The notes below the pieces were generated by a model. It worked only from the letters and a program-made list of their open reading frames with translations. It ran no database searches and had not been told where the DNA came from. A program made the translations under genes and the position numbers. A DNA stretch of 64,000 bases, from positions 5,808,501-5,872,500 of the forward strand of contig JALIGW010000016.1 of the NCBI GenBank assembly GCA_023053685.1. The letters run 5' to 3'. Shown piece after piece: positions 35,619 through 47,906 of the stretch (position 1 is the stretch's first letter; each line of letters opens with the position of its first letter). Source of the DNA: Diadophis punctatus similis (lineage: Eukaryota > Chordata > Lepidosauria > Squamata > Dipsadidae).

Positions 35619-35641
35619 CACACACACACACACACACACAC
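35619..35641. repeat. (CA)n microsatellite
   Basis: Short pure CA dinucleotide tract. Confidence 0.9.
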
Positions 35642-36605
35642 GATGCCTCTTCCTCTGAGCCAGCAATTGATGGGGCCATCACAGTCAATACCTGTTGTTT
35701 GGTTTAATAAAACTTCTTGTTCCAATCCTCATATTTATTTTTAAAGCACTAGTACAACTTGCACTTGTTGCACCCATATGCTCTATAATTTTCAGGCAAC
35801 AGCAAAACTGGAACTTCTAACCATTTATTTTTACTTTTTTCTTAAGGGTATTACCAGTGTAAAGGCCTTTAATTTTTCTTGTTCTCTTCCCAGTATCTCA
35901 AATTAGCCGAGTGCCACTCTCCAGTATGATAGAAAAATGTTTGGGACTCCCTTTCAACCCCTCCCTCCTTGCTGGATTCCTTTAACACTCAGCAACTATT
36001 TAGATAATATCCTTTCTGTCCCATGTGGCTGAGTACACACTGTTCTCTAGTTATTCCACCCCTTTCCTATCCTATTCAACTCAATCGTTAAACCACTAAG
36101 GCACTCAAGTCAGAATTACCTTCACAAGCAGCTTCCATGCTAAAGTGTAAAAATTATGCTAGTGTTCATGATCGCAAATTTATGCCTTGATTAGAAATGT
36201 AAGGCTCATAATGAAGAAACAGGAGTTGCTCAGATATTTATCCATGTTTCATTTAGAAGCACAATAATATTAATCTAAGCTGCAGCAGAAAGTGGCACAG
36301 CATCTGATACGTGTCACTGTTTTAAAATAATAGCCTGAGGCATCCAATATTCATGTACAAAAAGATGAGCATTCTGAGACATACATATATTATTTGAATG
36401 ACTATTTATTAACAAATAGAAAAATATATAAACATGTACACAAGGCTTCAAGTCACACTTGTATTTCTACATATAAAATATTTTAAAAATCTTATTGTGT
36501 TTGAGAGAAATCAGTATATATTTTTGTTCCCCCCTTCCCGCCCATTTCTCAGCCCTGCTATTCTTCCTTATTGTGGTGGCGGAGGGCATGGCTGAGCATG
36601 TGCAC
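35642..36605. other. Intergenic, no recognised feature
   Basis: No gene or repeat was recognised. A reverse-strand AATAAA at 36410-36405 could be a very distal TNFRSF19 signal, but nothing else supports that. Confidence 0.4.
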
Positions 36606-37152
36606 CAGGGGCAGGTTCCTAATTTTTTTACTAACACTCTGTGGGTGTGGATTATTTTGTGGGTGTGGCTTGCCAGCCATGTGACCGGGTGGGCATGGCT
36701 TGCCGGCCATGTGACTGGGTGGGCATGGCTTCTTGGACTGCTGAAGGGAGGGGAACTGAGATAGGTCCTGCCGCCCATTCCCCCTCCCCTCAGCAGCTCG
36801 AGAAGCCTCGAACATACGAAAATGCCTGGGATCATCACCGCACGTTCGTGGCTTCTCGGACTGCTGAAGGGAGGGGAATGGAGATAGCTCCTGCCGCCCG
36901 TTCTTTCAGCGTCTCACGCGCTCCCTCAGCCATCCTCCCCTGCTTGGACTCACTGTGGGGTAGGAAGGCAGCGCATGCGCAGTGCCGGAAGCTCAGCTTC
37001 TGGGCATGCGCAGAAGAATTTTTTTTAATTTATTTTTTTTTAAAAAAAATGCCACTCAGGCACCGTCAACCGACCGCACCGGTACTGTGACGTCACCAGC
37101 AGGCCGTTACCGGTGCTATAGAGTGGACCGCACTGGTAGGAACCCACCACTG
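36606..37152. mobile_element. hAT-like MITE, long 'CAGGGGYRGGTTCCTAA' subfamily
   Basis: CAGGGGCAGGTTCCTAATTT to GGTAGGAACCCACCACTG, flanked by atgtgcac / gtgtgcac. The left part has a tandem gtgggcatggcttgccggcc-like unit. It is the sister copy of 25023-25664. Confidence 0.85.
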
Positions 37153-38130
37153 GTGTGCACCAAATGGATCACCCAAGGCATGAAGGTAACCCTAGTTGCC
37201 CAGCTAAAGTAAGAAAGCACCTATATTGGGTAGCAAGGATGGCTCATAATCAATCATTCAATCTTTTTGTATATATCACTGTTTGACATAGGCAACATAA
37301 TCAATATGAATTTAGTTGAATCAAATATTTTATGAACAGTATATTATACGTAATTTATACTTCCTAGTTCTTCATTTTTAATATGTGGGCGGGTGGGTAA
37401 TCTAATTATATAAAGTGTAAATTACACATACAAAATGACCATTGTCCATAGATAGCATAGATAATGGATAAAGATGACAAAAGTAATTTATGAAAGAGCT
37501 TTCATAGGTGAAATTTCTATACATATTTTATCAAAAGTTTTACACAATACTGAAATGCATGTCAGATTATTTACAAAGTTTACATAAATATGGTTTCCCA
37601 TGCAAAAATTATATAAACGTGAATTTTGCAATAATAATGTTAACATGGTACCCTGCATACCTATCTGCCTCGGATGTCTGACCTTACATCCTTCTTTTTT
37701 GTGGGCCTTATCTTTCAAGTAACTACGTATAAGACTGCATAGTTGATGTATTTGTGGGTTTAAAAATGTAGCTTTTAAGACTGCAAATTTATCCATATCT
37801 ACTGAGAAAATAGATCCCATTGAATTCAATTTTTATCCACAAGTAAGAGGGAATAGTATTGCAGAGTGGCAGAACTATTTTAATGCTCTCTTTGCTACTA
37901 TTTTAAAGAGCAGAAATAATTACTGATATATACATCTCTACCTACTTCTTCAAGCAATGGGATTTTTTTTTAATAGTCCCAACTGCTGAGCTATATTTTC
38001 CCCTAGTTTGGAGACATGGAAAAGGGTTGGAAATGGTAGAGAGTTTCAGATCCTGAATGCTTTCTGCTCTAACTCTGCTCATTTCTTTATTCAAAAAAAG
38101 AAAAGAAAAGAAATATAAGGAATCCTAGGG
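37153..38130. other. Intergenic, no recognised feature
   Basis: AT-rich intergenic DNA without visible elements. Confidence 0.45.
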
Positions 38131-38553
38131 CAGTGATGGCGAACCTATGGCACGGGTGCCACAGGTGGCACGCGGAGCCATATCTGCTGGCACGCGAGCC
38201 GTTGCCCTAGCTCAGCAATAGCGCGCATGTGCATGCCCGCCAACTGATTTTTAGCTTGCGCAGAGGCTCTGGGAGGGCAATTTCAGCCTCCAGAGGGCCT
38301 CCGGGGTGGCGGGGGGAGCGTTTTTGCACTCCCCAAGCTCCAAGAAAGCCTCTGGAGCCTGGGGAGGGCGAAAAATGGGCCTACTGGGTCCACTGGAAGT
38401 CGGGAAACGGGGGAGGGGGGGTCGTGCACGCATGCGCAGGGGGGATGGGGCAAGTGGGGGGCTTTGAATTATGGGTGTAAGCACGCACGTGCATGCGATA
38501 GCGCGCGCATACACTATTTCAGCACCCGAGGAAAAAAAGGTTCGCCATCACTG
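38131..38553. mobile_element. hAT-like MITE, 'CAGTGATGGCGAACC' family
   Basis: TIRs CAGTGATGGCGAACCTATGG and inverse, flanked by tcctaggg / tcctagag. It abuts the presumed TNFRSF19 3' UTR end. Confidence 0.9.
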
Positions 38554-38589
38554 TCCTAGAGTCTTGAGACACTGTCTAAGGGGCCAAAG

Positions 38590-39490
38590 GCATTTATAAT
38601 TTTAGGTTTTATTTCAAACTTTAAAAAAAAAGTATAAAAAAGCACATTAAATTTCACTAATATAGTAAATGCCCGGTATAACTAACAAAACATCGCTACT
38701 GAAATAAATGACATCTAATGTGCTTTTTGAATTATGAAATTCTGCCAAACACCAGCATATAACAGCAGTTATTTATAGGGGAAATATTTCATTGAAAATT
38801 GGAGTTATTTTACCTCCAGAGTAGGCAGCACCGAACCCACCGGGACTTAGTTCAAGATAAACATCAGAGCGCTACCCTATAAAGAGCCGTGCAAAAGGCT
38901 CTTGAGCACCACGTTTCAATTTCTACAATGTGCTTTTTCCATATAAACACTTATGCAATACTGAACTGTGACAGCAGAGGATATTTCCAAGTTCACAATA
39001 AATAAGTATGGACAAATGAGAAATTTTCATTTTTCTTAAAAAGGATTCTTTGCAGTGCTAGGATTCTTGGCACATTCACAGGGATTCAACACAGCTTTGT
39101 TGCAAATCCCATCAAATGCTTCCTTTTGCCAATAAAATACAGGATAAATTCCTGTCACACATCTGCTGTTAGTACATATACTCAGAAGACTATTCTACCG
39201 CTTGTTATCCTTACATAATCTCCTTAGCTGTGAGTTCAATCCATCAAACTATGTCTGAATAAAGGACAACCCGCAGTTAGCCGCCTCTGGTCTTTGACCA
39301 CGTTGCTCCTTGAAATCTTCTCATACAGCTGCTTTGTTGCAAATCCAACTGCCAAAGAGCTTTCAAATGCTGCCAATTTATTTCAGCTGTTTCTGAAATA
39401 GTACCATTGAGACCCAGGCACCAATCCATTCACAAACATTAGAGAAGAGGCACTCAATTTAAGGGCTGCCAGGAAAGGTCAGGCGGATTC
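38590..39490 (-). other. TNFRSF19: Probable TNFRSF19 3'-terminal exon (3' UTR)
   Basis: On the reverse strand a long pyrimidine tract (about 39528-39493) ends in cttttag before 39490, a very good acceptor. The exon would start GAATCCGCCTGA. The mammalian alternative end (Gln-Glu-Ala-stop, recalled) begins similarly, which supports the identity. The region is free of repeats. Reverse-strand AATAAA occurs at 39382-39377 (early) and 38613-38608 (just before a hAT MITE), so the 3' end is uncertain. Confidence 0.5.
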
Positions 39491-39863
39491 CTAAAAGAAA
39501 GAAAAGAAAAAGAAAAAGAAAGGTGTTAAGACAGAATACAGCAAGTCTCTCTTATTTTTGTCCTCCATTTTATTGGCGATAATCTAAAGGCTTTTGTATG
39601 CCACTTAGCTTTTCATTGTGACAGGAAAAAAACACTTTTCTTTTTCTCTTGATATTTTCCTTCTTGATATTTCAGATCAAGGGACTTTTCAATCCTATTC
39701 AGAGAAAGCTTGTAGTACATCTGCAACTGCTTTGTGCACATACAGTGTTACAGTTTCATTTTCAGATGATCTCATTAGTTACTGAAAGATGACAAGATCT
39801 GCTAAACCAAACACAGGATCTTTTTTTCTCACCTCTCTGCTAGCCTCCAAAGTTGGTAGAAAC

Positions 39864-40268
39864 CAGGGGTGGGTTGCTTGTTCTTCGTGCTACCGGTGCG
39901 CTGCACGCACATCACCATGTTTTGGCGCACATGCGCTCGTTACGCATGCACGGCCCCTTGCGTGATTTTGCTTCCTGCGCATGCACGGAAGCAAAATCTC
40001 ACGAGGGGACGCATGTGCGCATGTGATTTTGGCGCTTTTTTTGCTTCCGCGCATGTGCGGGAGCAAAAAATTACCGAAATCTCCCCTCGCAAGATTTTGC
40101 TTCCGTGCATGCGCAGGAAGCAAAATCAGTCCAAAAATTCCCAAAAAAAGATGGCGCCGTGCGAGAGACCGGTGAAGACGGCACCGGAGCTGTCGCGCAC
40201 AAATAGCGCCATCTGCTGGCTGCTACCAGTGCAGTAGAGTCGACCACACCGGTAGGAACCCACCACTG
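39864..40268. mobile_element. hAT-like MITE, 'CAGGGGTGGGTT' family
   Basis: CAGGGGTGGGTTGC to GGTAGGAACCCACCACTG, GTAGAAAC duplicated at 39856-39863 and 40269-40276. Several gcgcatgcgc-like units alternate with gaagcaaaat. It lies in the presumed last TNFRSF19 intron. Confidence 0.9.
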
Positions 40269-41000
40269 GTAGAAACCCCCAGAGTCGAAACTACAACAGG
40301 AGCGACTGAAGAATTCTAAACCCCATTTGACACATCCACAACCCAATGACAAATTTGGAACAACTCTAAATACAGAGACGCAAACGTTTCTGCAGCCAAT
40401 AGAAATATTATGAACAACTGACAATTAGACTCCTTCTCTTCTTCCCTATTTATTCTCCTATCCTAACTCACTCCTGCTTGCTCCACTCCACCGTTTTGGA
40501 GGACCCAGCTGCAGCAATGCCCCACTTTGGGGAAGTAGAGGAACTCATACCAGGAGGAGCTGCTACCCCACGGAAATCAGTCTGGCCTTTTCCCTCTTGC
40601 ATTGAAAAAGATTCTCAAAGAGAACTGTTCCAGACAATATTCTAATTAGATCAGGCCTTCTCTAATAATTTTTGTTTGTTTGCTCTAATCTTGACTTTTT
40701 ATTTATTATTATAATGCTTTGATTTTATTCTACCATGGATGCTTTAGACTTCTTTTCCCATGTAAAGTTAATTTCTGACAGTTCTTTGTAGTAAGATATA
40801 AATGTAATAAATAAATTATACAAAATACAAACCCAGAAAAGTAGTTTTAAAAATAACTTTTTTCTGTTATTTTTCTCTTCCTTCATTAATTAATGAAGGA
40901 GAGAGGATCTTGTGATGTCCATTTAATTGAACAAGAAATAATTATTACAGACAATACTGCTTAACAGTTTCATTTAAATTATCTAGATAACTGTGCTTAC
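40269..41000. other. TNFRSF19: TNFRSF19 intron, no recognised feature
   Basis: Intron between the last coding exon and the presumed 3'-terminal exon; no element seen. Confidence 0.45.
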
Positions 41001-41007
41001 CTGTTTA

Positions 41008-41368
41008 TCAGTTTGTTCTGTCATACTCTGTTGCTGAGAATGGTTCAGCAGCCAAAACCTCATTTAAGGGAGCAGTGATCCTGGAAAGTTCAGGTGAGTC
41101 TGTCAAGCTTCCAAAATGAGGGTTTGTAGATGTGACTACATTTAAATCCTGTTTGTTATCTGAATCCATAGTGTCTCTTTCTATCTCTAAGGAGCTGAAA
41201 AGATTTTCATCTTCTCCCACTAGTTCAGGGTATGATTCAGAGAAAGAAATACTATCAAAACATTCTGGTTTTTGGATGAGAGGCCAAGCATCTGAAAGAT
41301 CTCCACAAGTGGAATGTGAAAGAGAACCAAGAAAGGCTGGAATCATTTCTCCAACAGAATTTGAATTC
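41008..41368 (-). CDS. TNFRSF19: TNFRSF19 last coding exon, with altered C-terminus
   Basis: The exon begins NSNSVGEMIPAFLGSLSH and includes SDAWPL, SFSESYPEL and SPELSR, matching the C-terminal cytoplasmic tail of TROY. The acceptor is tttttacag. The frame ends at a TGA at 41010-41008, directly followed by TAA. A strong donor (cag|gtaagc) lies only seven nt after the stop at 41001/41000, as in mammals, where this junction lies within the last codons. Total coding length over eight exons is 1197 nt, giving 398 residues against about 417-423 in human (recalled). The last ~20 residues do not resemble mammals, while another frame of the same DNA does. Confidence 0.9.
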
Positions 41369-41738
41369 CTGTAAAAAGTTGAGAAACAAGAGTCATTTAA
41401 CAAAGATTCATATATATATATATAAAACCTGTGATCCTAATGTGCTAATTGCATATCAGTAAATATAAAGCATGATTTGTGCCAAATTTCTGCATTTGGG
41501 GGCAGAAAGATGGCATGAAGATATAATTTAAAAATTAATAATATAAATTTAATAATATGATTTTACATCATACTGTCAGTTATAATTATTGCAAGTGACA
41601 GAGGAAGGAGAGAAGTTCAAAATGCAGGAAATAGGCACAACAAAATTATGCTTTTCAGTACTAACAAAAGTGCGACACTACTGAACACTTTAAAAACAAC
41701 AGTACAGAGTAGAATATAGTTAGAATATAGTTAATTTT

Positions 41739-42092
41739 AAAGGGACGCGGTGGTTCAGTGGCAAAGACACCGAACTTGTCGATCAGAAAGGTCAGCATTT
41801 CGGCGGCTCGAATCCCTAGCGCTGCATAATGGAATGAGCTCCCGTTACTTGTCCCAGCTTCTGCCAATCTAGCAGTTCGAAAGCATGTAAAAATGCAAGT
41901 AGAAAAATAGGAACCACCTTTGGTGGGAAGGTAACAGTGTTTTGTGCGCCTTCGGCGTTTAGTCATGCCAGCCACATGACCACGGAGACATCTTCAGACA
42001 GCGCTGGCTGTTCGGCTTTGAAACAGAGATGAGCACCGCTCCCTAGAGTCGGGAATAACTAGCACATATGTGCGAGGGGAACCTTTACCTTA
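41739..42092 (+). mobile_element. tRNA-derived SINE, second family
   Basis: A-box-like acgcggtggttcagtggcaa and B-box-like ggctcgaatccctagc, body tttggtgggaaggtaacagt and tail agcacatatgtgcgagggga then acctttacctt. A distinct family from the Sauria-like SINEs; a reverse copy is at 49834. Confidence 0.85.
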
Positions 42093-42286
42093 TAGTTAAT
42101 TTACTTGAATTGGCTTTTGCCTGCATATTGCACTTTCCCTTTCAAATTAGTGACTGAATCTGTCAGAAATGTTTGTTCCATTGACTGAAAACTCTACAGG
42201 ATATACTCCAATGTATCATGTAATAAGGACAAACAAATATTCAGTAGAAGAGTTAGCAAAAGGCAGAAGTTAAAAACCTGAAGTAC

Positions 42287-42389
42287 CTTTCATGAAATGT
42301 AGTCTGAGAGTGAAAAGGACAGCTATGACAACTATGTTCAAAGCTACAGGACTCGTCACAGCACAACGATGGAATCAAATGCACTGGAC
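42287..42389 (-). CDS. TNFRSF19: TNFRSF19 cytoplasmic exon 2
   Basis: The 103-nt exon covers residues 245-279 and reads PVHLIPSLCCDESCSFEHSC then HSCPFHSQTTFHE. It aligns with the PVRLLPSMCCEEAC region of mammalian TROY. The acceptor is ttttcaag and the donor is gtactt. It ends in phase 2; the Arg codon is finished by the next exon. Confidence 0.9.
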
Positions 42390-43040
42390 CTTGAAAAAAG
42401 AAAACCTTAAATAAGAAACAAAGTGTATAGAGTTTTCTAGAAATGCAAATAGTTTATACTTGTTGAGACTAGCTATGAGCTGGTTCACACAAGTCCCATG
42501 GTGTATAGTTGACACATAGTGATAACAGCTGTTGGCCTCTGGCTCTTACCTCTCTGTTATGCAAGAAAATATCAACAACAAAAGGGGTTGTTTAGGTCCC
42601 ATTAGAATTTAATGCCTAGCCAATAATCCGTCATCCATCCACTTTGGGGAAAGGAGCAAGTGAGGGATGATGATATGGGATTACGTTCTACACAACAATC
42701 ATATGTTTGAGAATGCCACAACCCAGGGCTCACATCTGCTCTTATACAAAATCTTCATAACACATTTAGCCTTTGCGATGGTGGTGTTGCATATAGCCTT
42801 CACATAAAGTTTTAATCATAGAAACATATATTTTTACATTTGTAATTTTGATTTGCTTTATATTGTTAAATGCTAGTAATTCTATTACTTTAGTCCTATT
42901 GGGATCTATGCTAGTGTAACATCTTGCATACTAAATAGCAATTTATCCATAGTTACTTTTCTATGCTTCATTCAAATTTCAGCTTCACTGTGTTTCTCCT
43001 ACTTAGACTAACCCAGCAAGTAATTTGAGACCATACTTAC
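42390..43040. other. TNFRSF19: TNFRSF19 intron, no recognised feature
   Basis: Nothing recognised between the two cytoplasmic exons. Confidence 0.45.
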
Positions 43041-43166
43041 CGCACATCTGTAATGAATCCTGCTGGCCCTGGCAGCATGTTCTATGTTCATATATATTAA
43101 GTTGTGATCTATCAAAACATGCAAGTTCTGAACCTTCATAGTGAGCATCCTGTGATTGTACAGACC
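43041..43166 (-). CDS. TNFRSF19: TNFRSF19 cytoplasmic exon 1
   Basis: The 126-nt exon completes Trp203 and encodes SVQSQDAHYEGSELACFDRS, then QLNIYEHRTCCQ and so on, ending in the first base of Gly245. This corresponds to the SQDIQYNGSELSCFDRPQL part of mammalian TROY. The acceptor is ctaaag, with a weak pyrimidine tract; a second AG 18 nt downstream would break the Trp codon and was rejected. The donor is gtaagt. Confidence 0.93.
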
Positions 43167-43272
43167 CTTTAGAACAGAGAAGATATTGACACTGGGTGTT
43201 AACCCATTTTATTTACATTTAAATTATTCTATAATCGTATCTAGTAACATTGCACTTTCATTTAACTTAGAG

Positions 43273-43407
43273 CAGGGGTCTCCAACCTTGGCAACTTTAA
43301 GACTTGTGGACTTTAACTCCCAGAATTCCTCAGCCAGCAAAGCTGGCTGAGGAATTCTGGGAGTTGAAGTCCACAAGTCTTAAAGTTGCCAAGGTTGGAG
43401 ACCCCTG
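43273..43407. mobile_element. hAT-like foldback MITE (135 bp)
   Basis: CAGGGGTCTCCAACCTTGGC to its near-perfect inverse, ACTTAGAG duplicated at 43265-43272 and 43408-43415. It lies in an intron of TNFRSF19, about 100 bp from an exon. Confidence 0.92.
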
Positions 43408-43415
43408 ACTTAGAG

Positions 43416-44074
43416 CACCTATTATAAAAGTTTTCGCACAATATGAATTAAACCATCTTCTTGGATCTTGTTGCTTTATGCCTATTTCAATATGTTCTAA
43501 TTCTGGACCCTCATTATTAAGAAAAATAATTAGAAATACTTGGCAGAAAAAAATCTGAAGTTCCAAGAAGAGCCTAGAATTGTTGTTAAAGGTTTACAAT
43601 AATCTGTAATTCTGAATAACGTATCTCCTTTTTCCATAATTTTCTAATTTAAAAAAATCTAAATACAACTGAGAAGCACGAAAAGTAGCTGTAGCTAACT
43701 GCTAAGCTTTCTTCTGACTCCCACAGTTTTCACACTGCAACATGAATTTGGGATATTAATTTTTGATGTATTTTTGTATGATCTTTCGAATGGTTCACAA
43801 AATGCCAGATAAAATCAAGACAGTTATAGACAGAGTATATATTCAACATATTCACATTATTTATCCTCTTTGATGTAATTGGTCAAAATTACATTTGGGA
43901 AACCGTGAATCAACTCCAGGTTACACTTAAGTTACAGTTAGTTAAGCTCAAATAAATCCTTTTTTTTTTGCACAGACATTTATTAGATGGTAAAACTCAA
44001 CATAAAGACCACATGAGTAAGAATATTAGTAATAAATGTAATGTGGTGGCGGGAGTTGGGGGAGAGAAACTTAC
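43416..44074. other. TNFRSF19: TNFRSF19 intron, no recognised feature
   Basis: No element recognised between the MITE and the transmembrane exon. Confidence 0.45.
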
Positions 44075-44239
44075 AGTTTGGCTTCTTTTCCATGAACTGT
44101 CTCTTGCAATAGATAACACACAGGATGAAAAGCGCTGAAAGTACAGTTGCCAGTGCACTGCATATCACAGCAGCGAGAGCAGTGTCTCGTGGGCTGGAAA
44201 CAGTTGATGGGATTTTTACCAAATTCACTTTTGTGGTGC
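44075..44239 (-). CDS. TNFRSF19: TNFRSF19 transmembrane exon
   Basis: The 165-nt exon covers residues 148-203. It contains a juxtamembrane stretch (VNLVKIPSTVSSPRDTA), one hydrophobic helix at about residues 170-192, and the stop-transfer segment YCKRQFMEKKPN. The Cys148 and Trp203 codons are split across junctions. The acceptor is tatatag and the donor is gtaagt. The reading frame continues into the intron on the donor side, but the W codon formed by splicing matches the mammalian sequence. Confidence 0.95.
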
Positions 44240-44479
44240 CTATATATAAATAAAAGCATACCTCTTATTGATATGAAATTATAGGCAGGGAAGAACAAAA
44301 ATTCAAAGCTCTTTAGGCACATGTGACAAATCCTTTTAAGAATTTACACTGCACAGCACAAACAGACTAATAGAATTGGAAATGGCCAATGAAGTCAAAC
44401 CAAAGTGCATGAAACCAAAGAAAAATATCCTTAGTGAATACTACCATTACTCAATCTCTATTTGAATATATCTAGCAAA

Positions 44480-44840
44480 AGGAACTTATCTTTCTCAGTA
44501 ATTCATTCCGCTGTCAAACTACTCTTAACAGCAAAATGCTTTCCCCTAACACTCAAATGAAGTTGTCTTGTAACTTAAGACTGTTATTCTGTACACTATA
44601 CACTTTGAGATGACAGAGAAAAGCTCTTGTCCTTCTTCTATGTGGCATCTATTCAGACATTTGAAGAATCTTACTGATCTCCTCTCAGTTATCTTTTCTC
44701 AAAGGAAACCCTACCCCAGTTCCTTCAATCTCTTCTCATATCGGTTAATTTCCAGTCCCTTGATCCCCGTCACTGTTATTCTTTGCTCTTAAAAAAAAAA
44801 AAACTTTCCTAAGTATAGTGCCCAGGACTGAATAGACTAC
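44480..44840 (-). mobile_element. Old CR1-type LINE fragment
   Basis: The reverse complement of tgatctcctctcagttatct, ttccttcaatctcttctcat and agtgcccaggactgaatag resembles ancient CR1 3' coding sequence. It is far more diverged than the 45711 copy. Confidence 0.5.
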
Positions 44841-45710
44841 TTGATATGGTGAAATTGTAACTTTGCCAGCAAGCTATATACTGTAAATGAGTCCCCAGGG
44901 AGTAGGGCGGCATATAAGAACAGCAAAATAAATAAAATCAATAAATAAATGTGTTCACTGTAACTAATTCTTATACAGAATGTCAAATGAAGATGTTTCC
45001 TATTACTGTTTCATAAGTGGATAAAGAACGGCAATCCAGATCTACTAATTTCAGCAAAGGGACACCAACAAGCTCCTCCATTAATTTTATGCTATGTTCT
45101 GAGGCCATTTAAACAAGGTCAACAGAATCTATCCACTGCTCAGTCTGTCCAAAATTTGTTAAAAAACAGAGTCAACAATTATCAACTGAAGGTATATTAA
45201 ATACAATGGCTAAAATCCAGACTTTCAAGGAGTGGTACTATAATAATTATCTAGTCTTATGAGAAAAAGAGAAGCAATCTTCACCAATTTCCCCAAAATA
45301 TTCCCCACCTCATATCTGAAACAAAAATTTAGGAGACTATCAGAAATAAAATAAGGGGAAAGAGGAAGTTGATAAAAAATCTTCTGATTCTGGATCTAAG
45401 GCAGACAGTCAATAAAATGATTTTTAAAAATGGAATTAAAGAAGTAGCACGTTTGTTTTTTCAGTATATTCTACCCCGAAACAAGCAAATTGAATAGGTA
45501 TGTTCCATTTGTACTAGAAATTTATAAATTTGTCAATGTGGTTTGCAGGACTGCTCCAGAAAATATAGCAGCATGAATACATCATTTGTCTGTGACTGAG
45601 GAAAGCAACTGCATCTTTTGGGGAGATCCTATGGCTGCTGCCAGGAAGCTTTTGCTGCCACTATGTGAACCTGGAAACTGACAAAAGTCTTTTAAGAAGA
45701 CTGCATATAT
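44841..45710. other. TNFRSF19: TNFRSF19 intron, no recognised feature
   Basis: A short ataaataaaatcaataaat stretch near 44930 is all I note. Confidence 0.45.
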
Positions 45711-46254
45711 AGAATAGAATAGAATAACAGAGTTGGAAGGGACCTTGGAGGTCTTCTAGTCCAACCTCCTGCTTAGGCAAGAAATCCTACACCACTTCAG
45801 ACAAATGGTTATCCAACATCTTCTTCAGTGTTGGAGCATTCACAACTTCTGGAGGCAAGTTGTTCCACTGATTAATTGTTCTAACTGTCAGGAAATTTCT
45901 CCTTAGTTCTAAGTTGCTTCTCTCCTTGTTTAGTTTCCACCCATTGCTTCTTGTCCAGCCCTCAGGTACTTTGGAGTATAGCTTGACTCCCTCTGCTTTG
46001 TGGCAGCCCCTGAAATATTGAAACACTGCTATCATGTCGCCCCATGTCCTTCTTTTCATTAAACTAGACACACCCTGTTCCTGCAACCGTTCATCATATG
46101 TTTTAGCCTCCAGTCCCCTAATCATCTTTGTTGCTCTTCTCTGCACTCTTTCTAGAGTCTCCACATCTTTTTTACATCGTGGCGACCAAAACTGAATGCA
46201 GTATTCCAAGTGTGGCCTTACCAAGGCATTATGTTCTAAACTCATGTTCTAAAC
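45711..46254 (-). mobile_element. CR1-like LINE 3' end with open frame
   Basis: The reverse-strand frame 46245-45787 (152 codons) reads [53 protein letters not shown] and NHLSEVV, the C-terminal third of CR1 reverse transcriptase. Compared with the 11935 copy it lacks a few residues before KKML. A short (AGAAT)n marks the 3' end at 45711. The 5' end is truncated. Confidence 0.9.
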
Positions 46255-47898
46255 TCTTTCAAATCCGATCAAGTCAAATTAAGAACACAGCACTAGCATA
46301 ATTTCTATGATGAAAATACTGAAAAAAACCCAATCAGAAGATCAAAAGAAATTCATCCATGTATCTTTTGTCTACTCTGAATGCTGATGAATTAGGAAAT
46401 TGATGTTGAAAATAAAGAAATTACTACTTTCAGTATATCAAATATAATAACGGGAAAGTTTAATAATACATCAAAGACTTTAAAAAACATTTTGGGAACC
46501 TTATTTCTTTTGTTTGATTAGTCTTGTTCATCATTAATGGGGGATACATTAATATGGGAGCTATCTCAAAATGAGTCTATACAATAAATAAATGATTTTT
46601 ATACATTACCTGCATACAGTGGCTCTCTACACATTATAGTAAACAAAATCCAAAGGCAGAGCCTGCCACTATCACTACATGCATTCTTTGTGAATTATTA
46701 ACATCTGCAGAAGGCTATCATTATCTGTATTCATATGTTTTTTAAGTTACAGAAATCGACAAAACCTGTTTATCAGAGAAAAAAAGTATAATCTGTCTGT
46801 AATTAAAAAATCACCAAAACCCAAGTATGTTACAGTATATCTAATGCAACAAAAGATATGATGTAAGATATTTAATACTTATAACACTACAACTGACTAT
46901 TCAACAACTATACATCGCCGTATTTATGGAATCTCATAAAAAGCACTGGCTTCACGTGCAAATATCCACAAATATTTAATGTAATAAAAGATTAAAAGAA
47001 ACTGTTCCAACTTATTAGCTTCTGAAAAATATTAAATCTATTACCACAAGTTGGTCTAGACAAAACTAAAAGGGTATAATTTGCTGAAAAATTATATGTA
47101 AAGACATAATGGCCAGACCAAACACTGACAAAGTATCTCCATACACTTCAACATTGCTTTAATGTTGGACTCCAATTGCATTATAGCAGCTGAAGTCCAA
47201 TACATCTGGAAGGTGCCTAGTTGGCAAAGGCTGCTCTAACATGTAAAAATGTTACTTTAAATTGCCAATATATATTTAGTAGAAAAAAATATCAAATGGT
47301 TTTCATTATGGCCTCTCCTATTTACTTACTATCACTTTACATGGGGGAGAATAAAGTTTTATATTCTGAGTAAACAGGAGAGAGATGACTAAGCTACAGC
47401 TAGGGGACAAGTAGAAAAAGCTAATCAGACAAACTTTCCTCAGATTAATCATGCGGTGTCCATCAAGACTACCATTAATTTCAAAAATTAATTACACATA
47501 TTATTAGATTAGCATAGAATTCATGTTGCCCTGTGCATATTTCAATTGAAAAGGAAATTCATATTTGTATTTCCTTCAAGATTTTCTAGATGACTAAATC
47601 CTTTGTATCAGATCTGTTAAGCCAGAAAGAATCTACAATATATTACTATGACCAGTTTACCAAAGCTAGTATAGACTGAAATTCTGCCAATAAGCAAAAG
47701 TGTATAATTCAGCAATAATGACTACAGTATTTAGATAAATTAGAAAAACTGAAATATTTGAACCATTTTCTTATATAGTTAAATTATATAATAGAATATG
47801 CTGGGAATAATGTTACATAATTATAATGATGAAAAATAAAAGTATTTTTAAAAAGTCACAGCAGTATTTCAGAAAGAAAAAAAGCAGATAGGTTGAAG
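46255..47898. other. TNFRSF19: TNFRSF19 intron, no certain feature
   Basis: A segment at about 47130-47240 (ggactccaattgca...gctgaagtccaatac) looks like a decayed foldback MITE. The remainder is unremarkable AT-rich intron. Confidence 0.45.
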
Positions 47899-47906
47899 CC
47901 CTAGTG

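Noticed and set aside
41132..41374. 80-codon + frame over the TNFRSF19 exon
   Set aside because: Antisense shadow of the last TNFRSF19 coding exon.
43148..43149. Alternative acceptor AG (cacag) inside cytoplasmic exon 1
   Set aside because: Joining here would create TGA with the preceding exon's T; the upstream AG preserves Trp203 and the frame.
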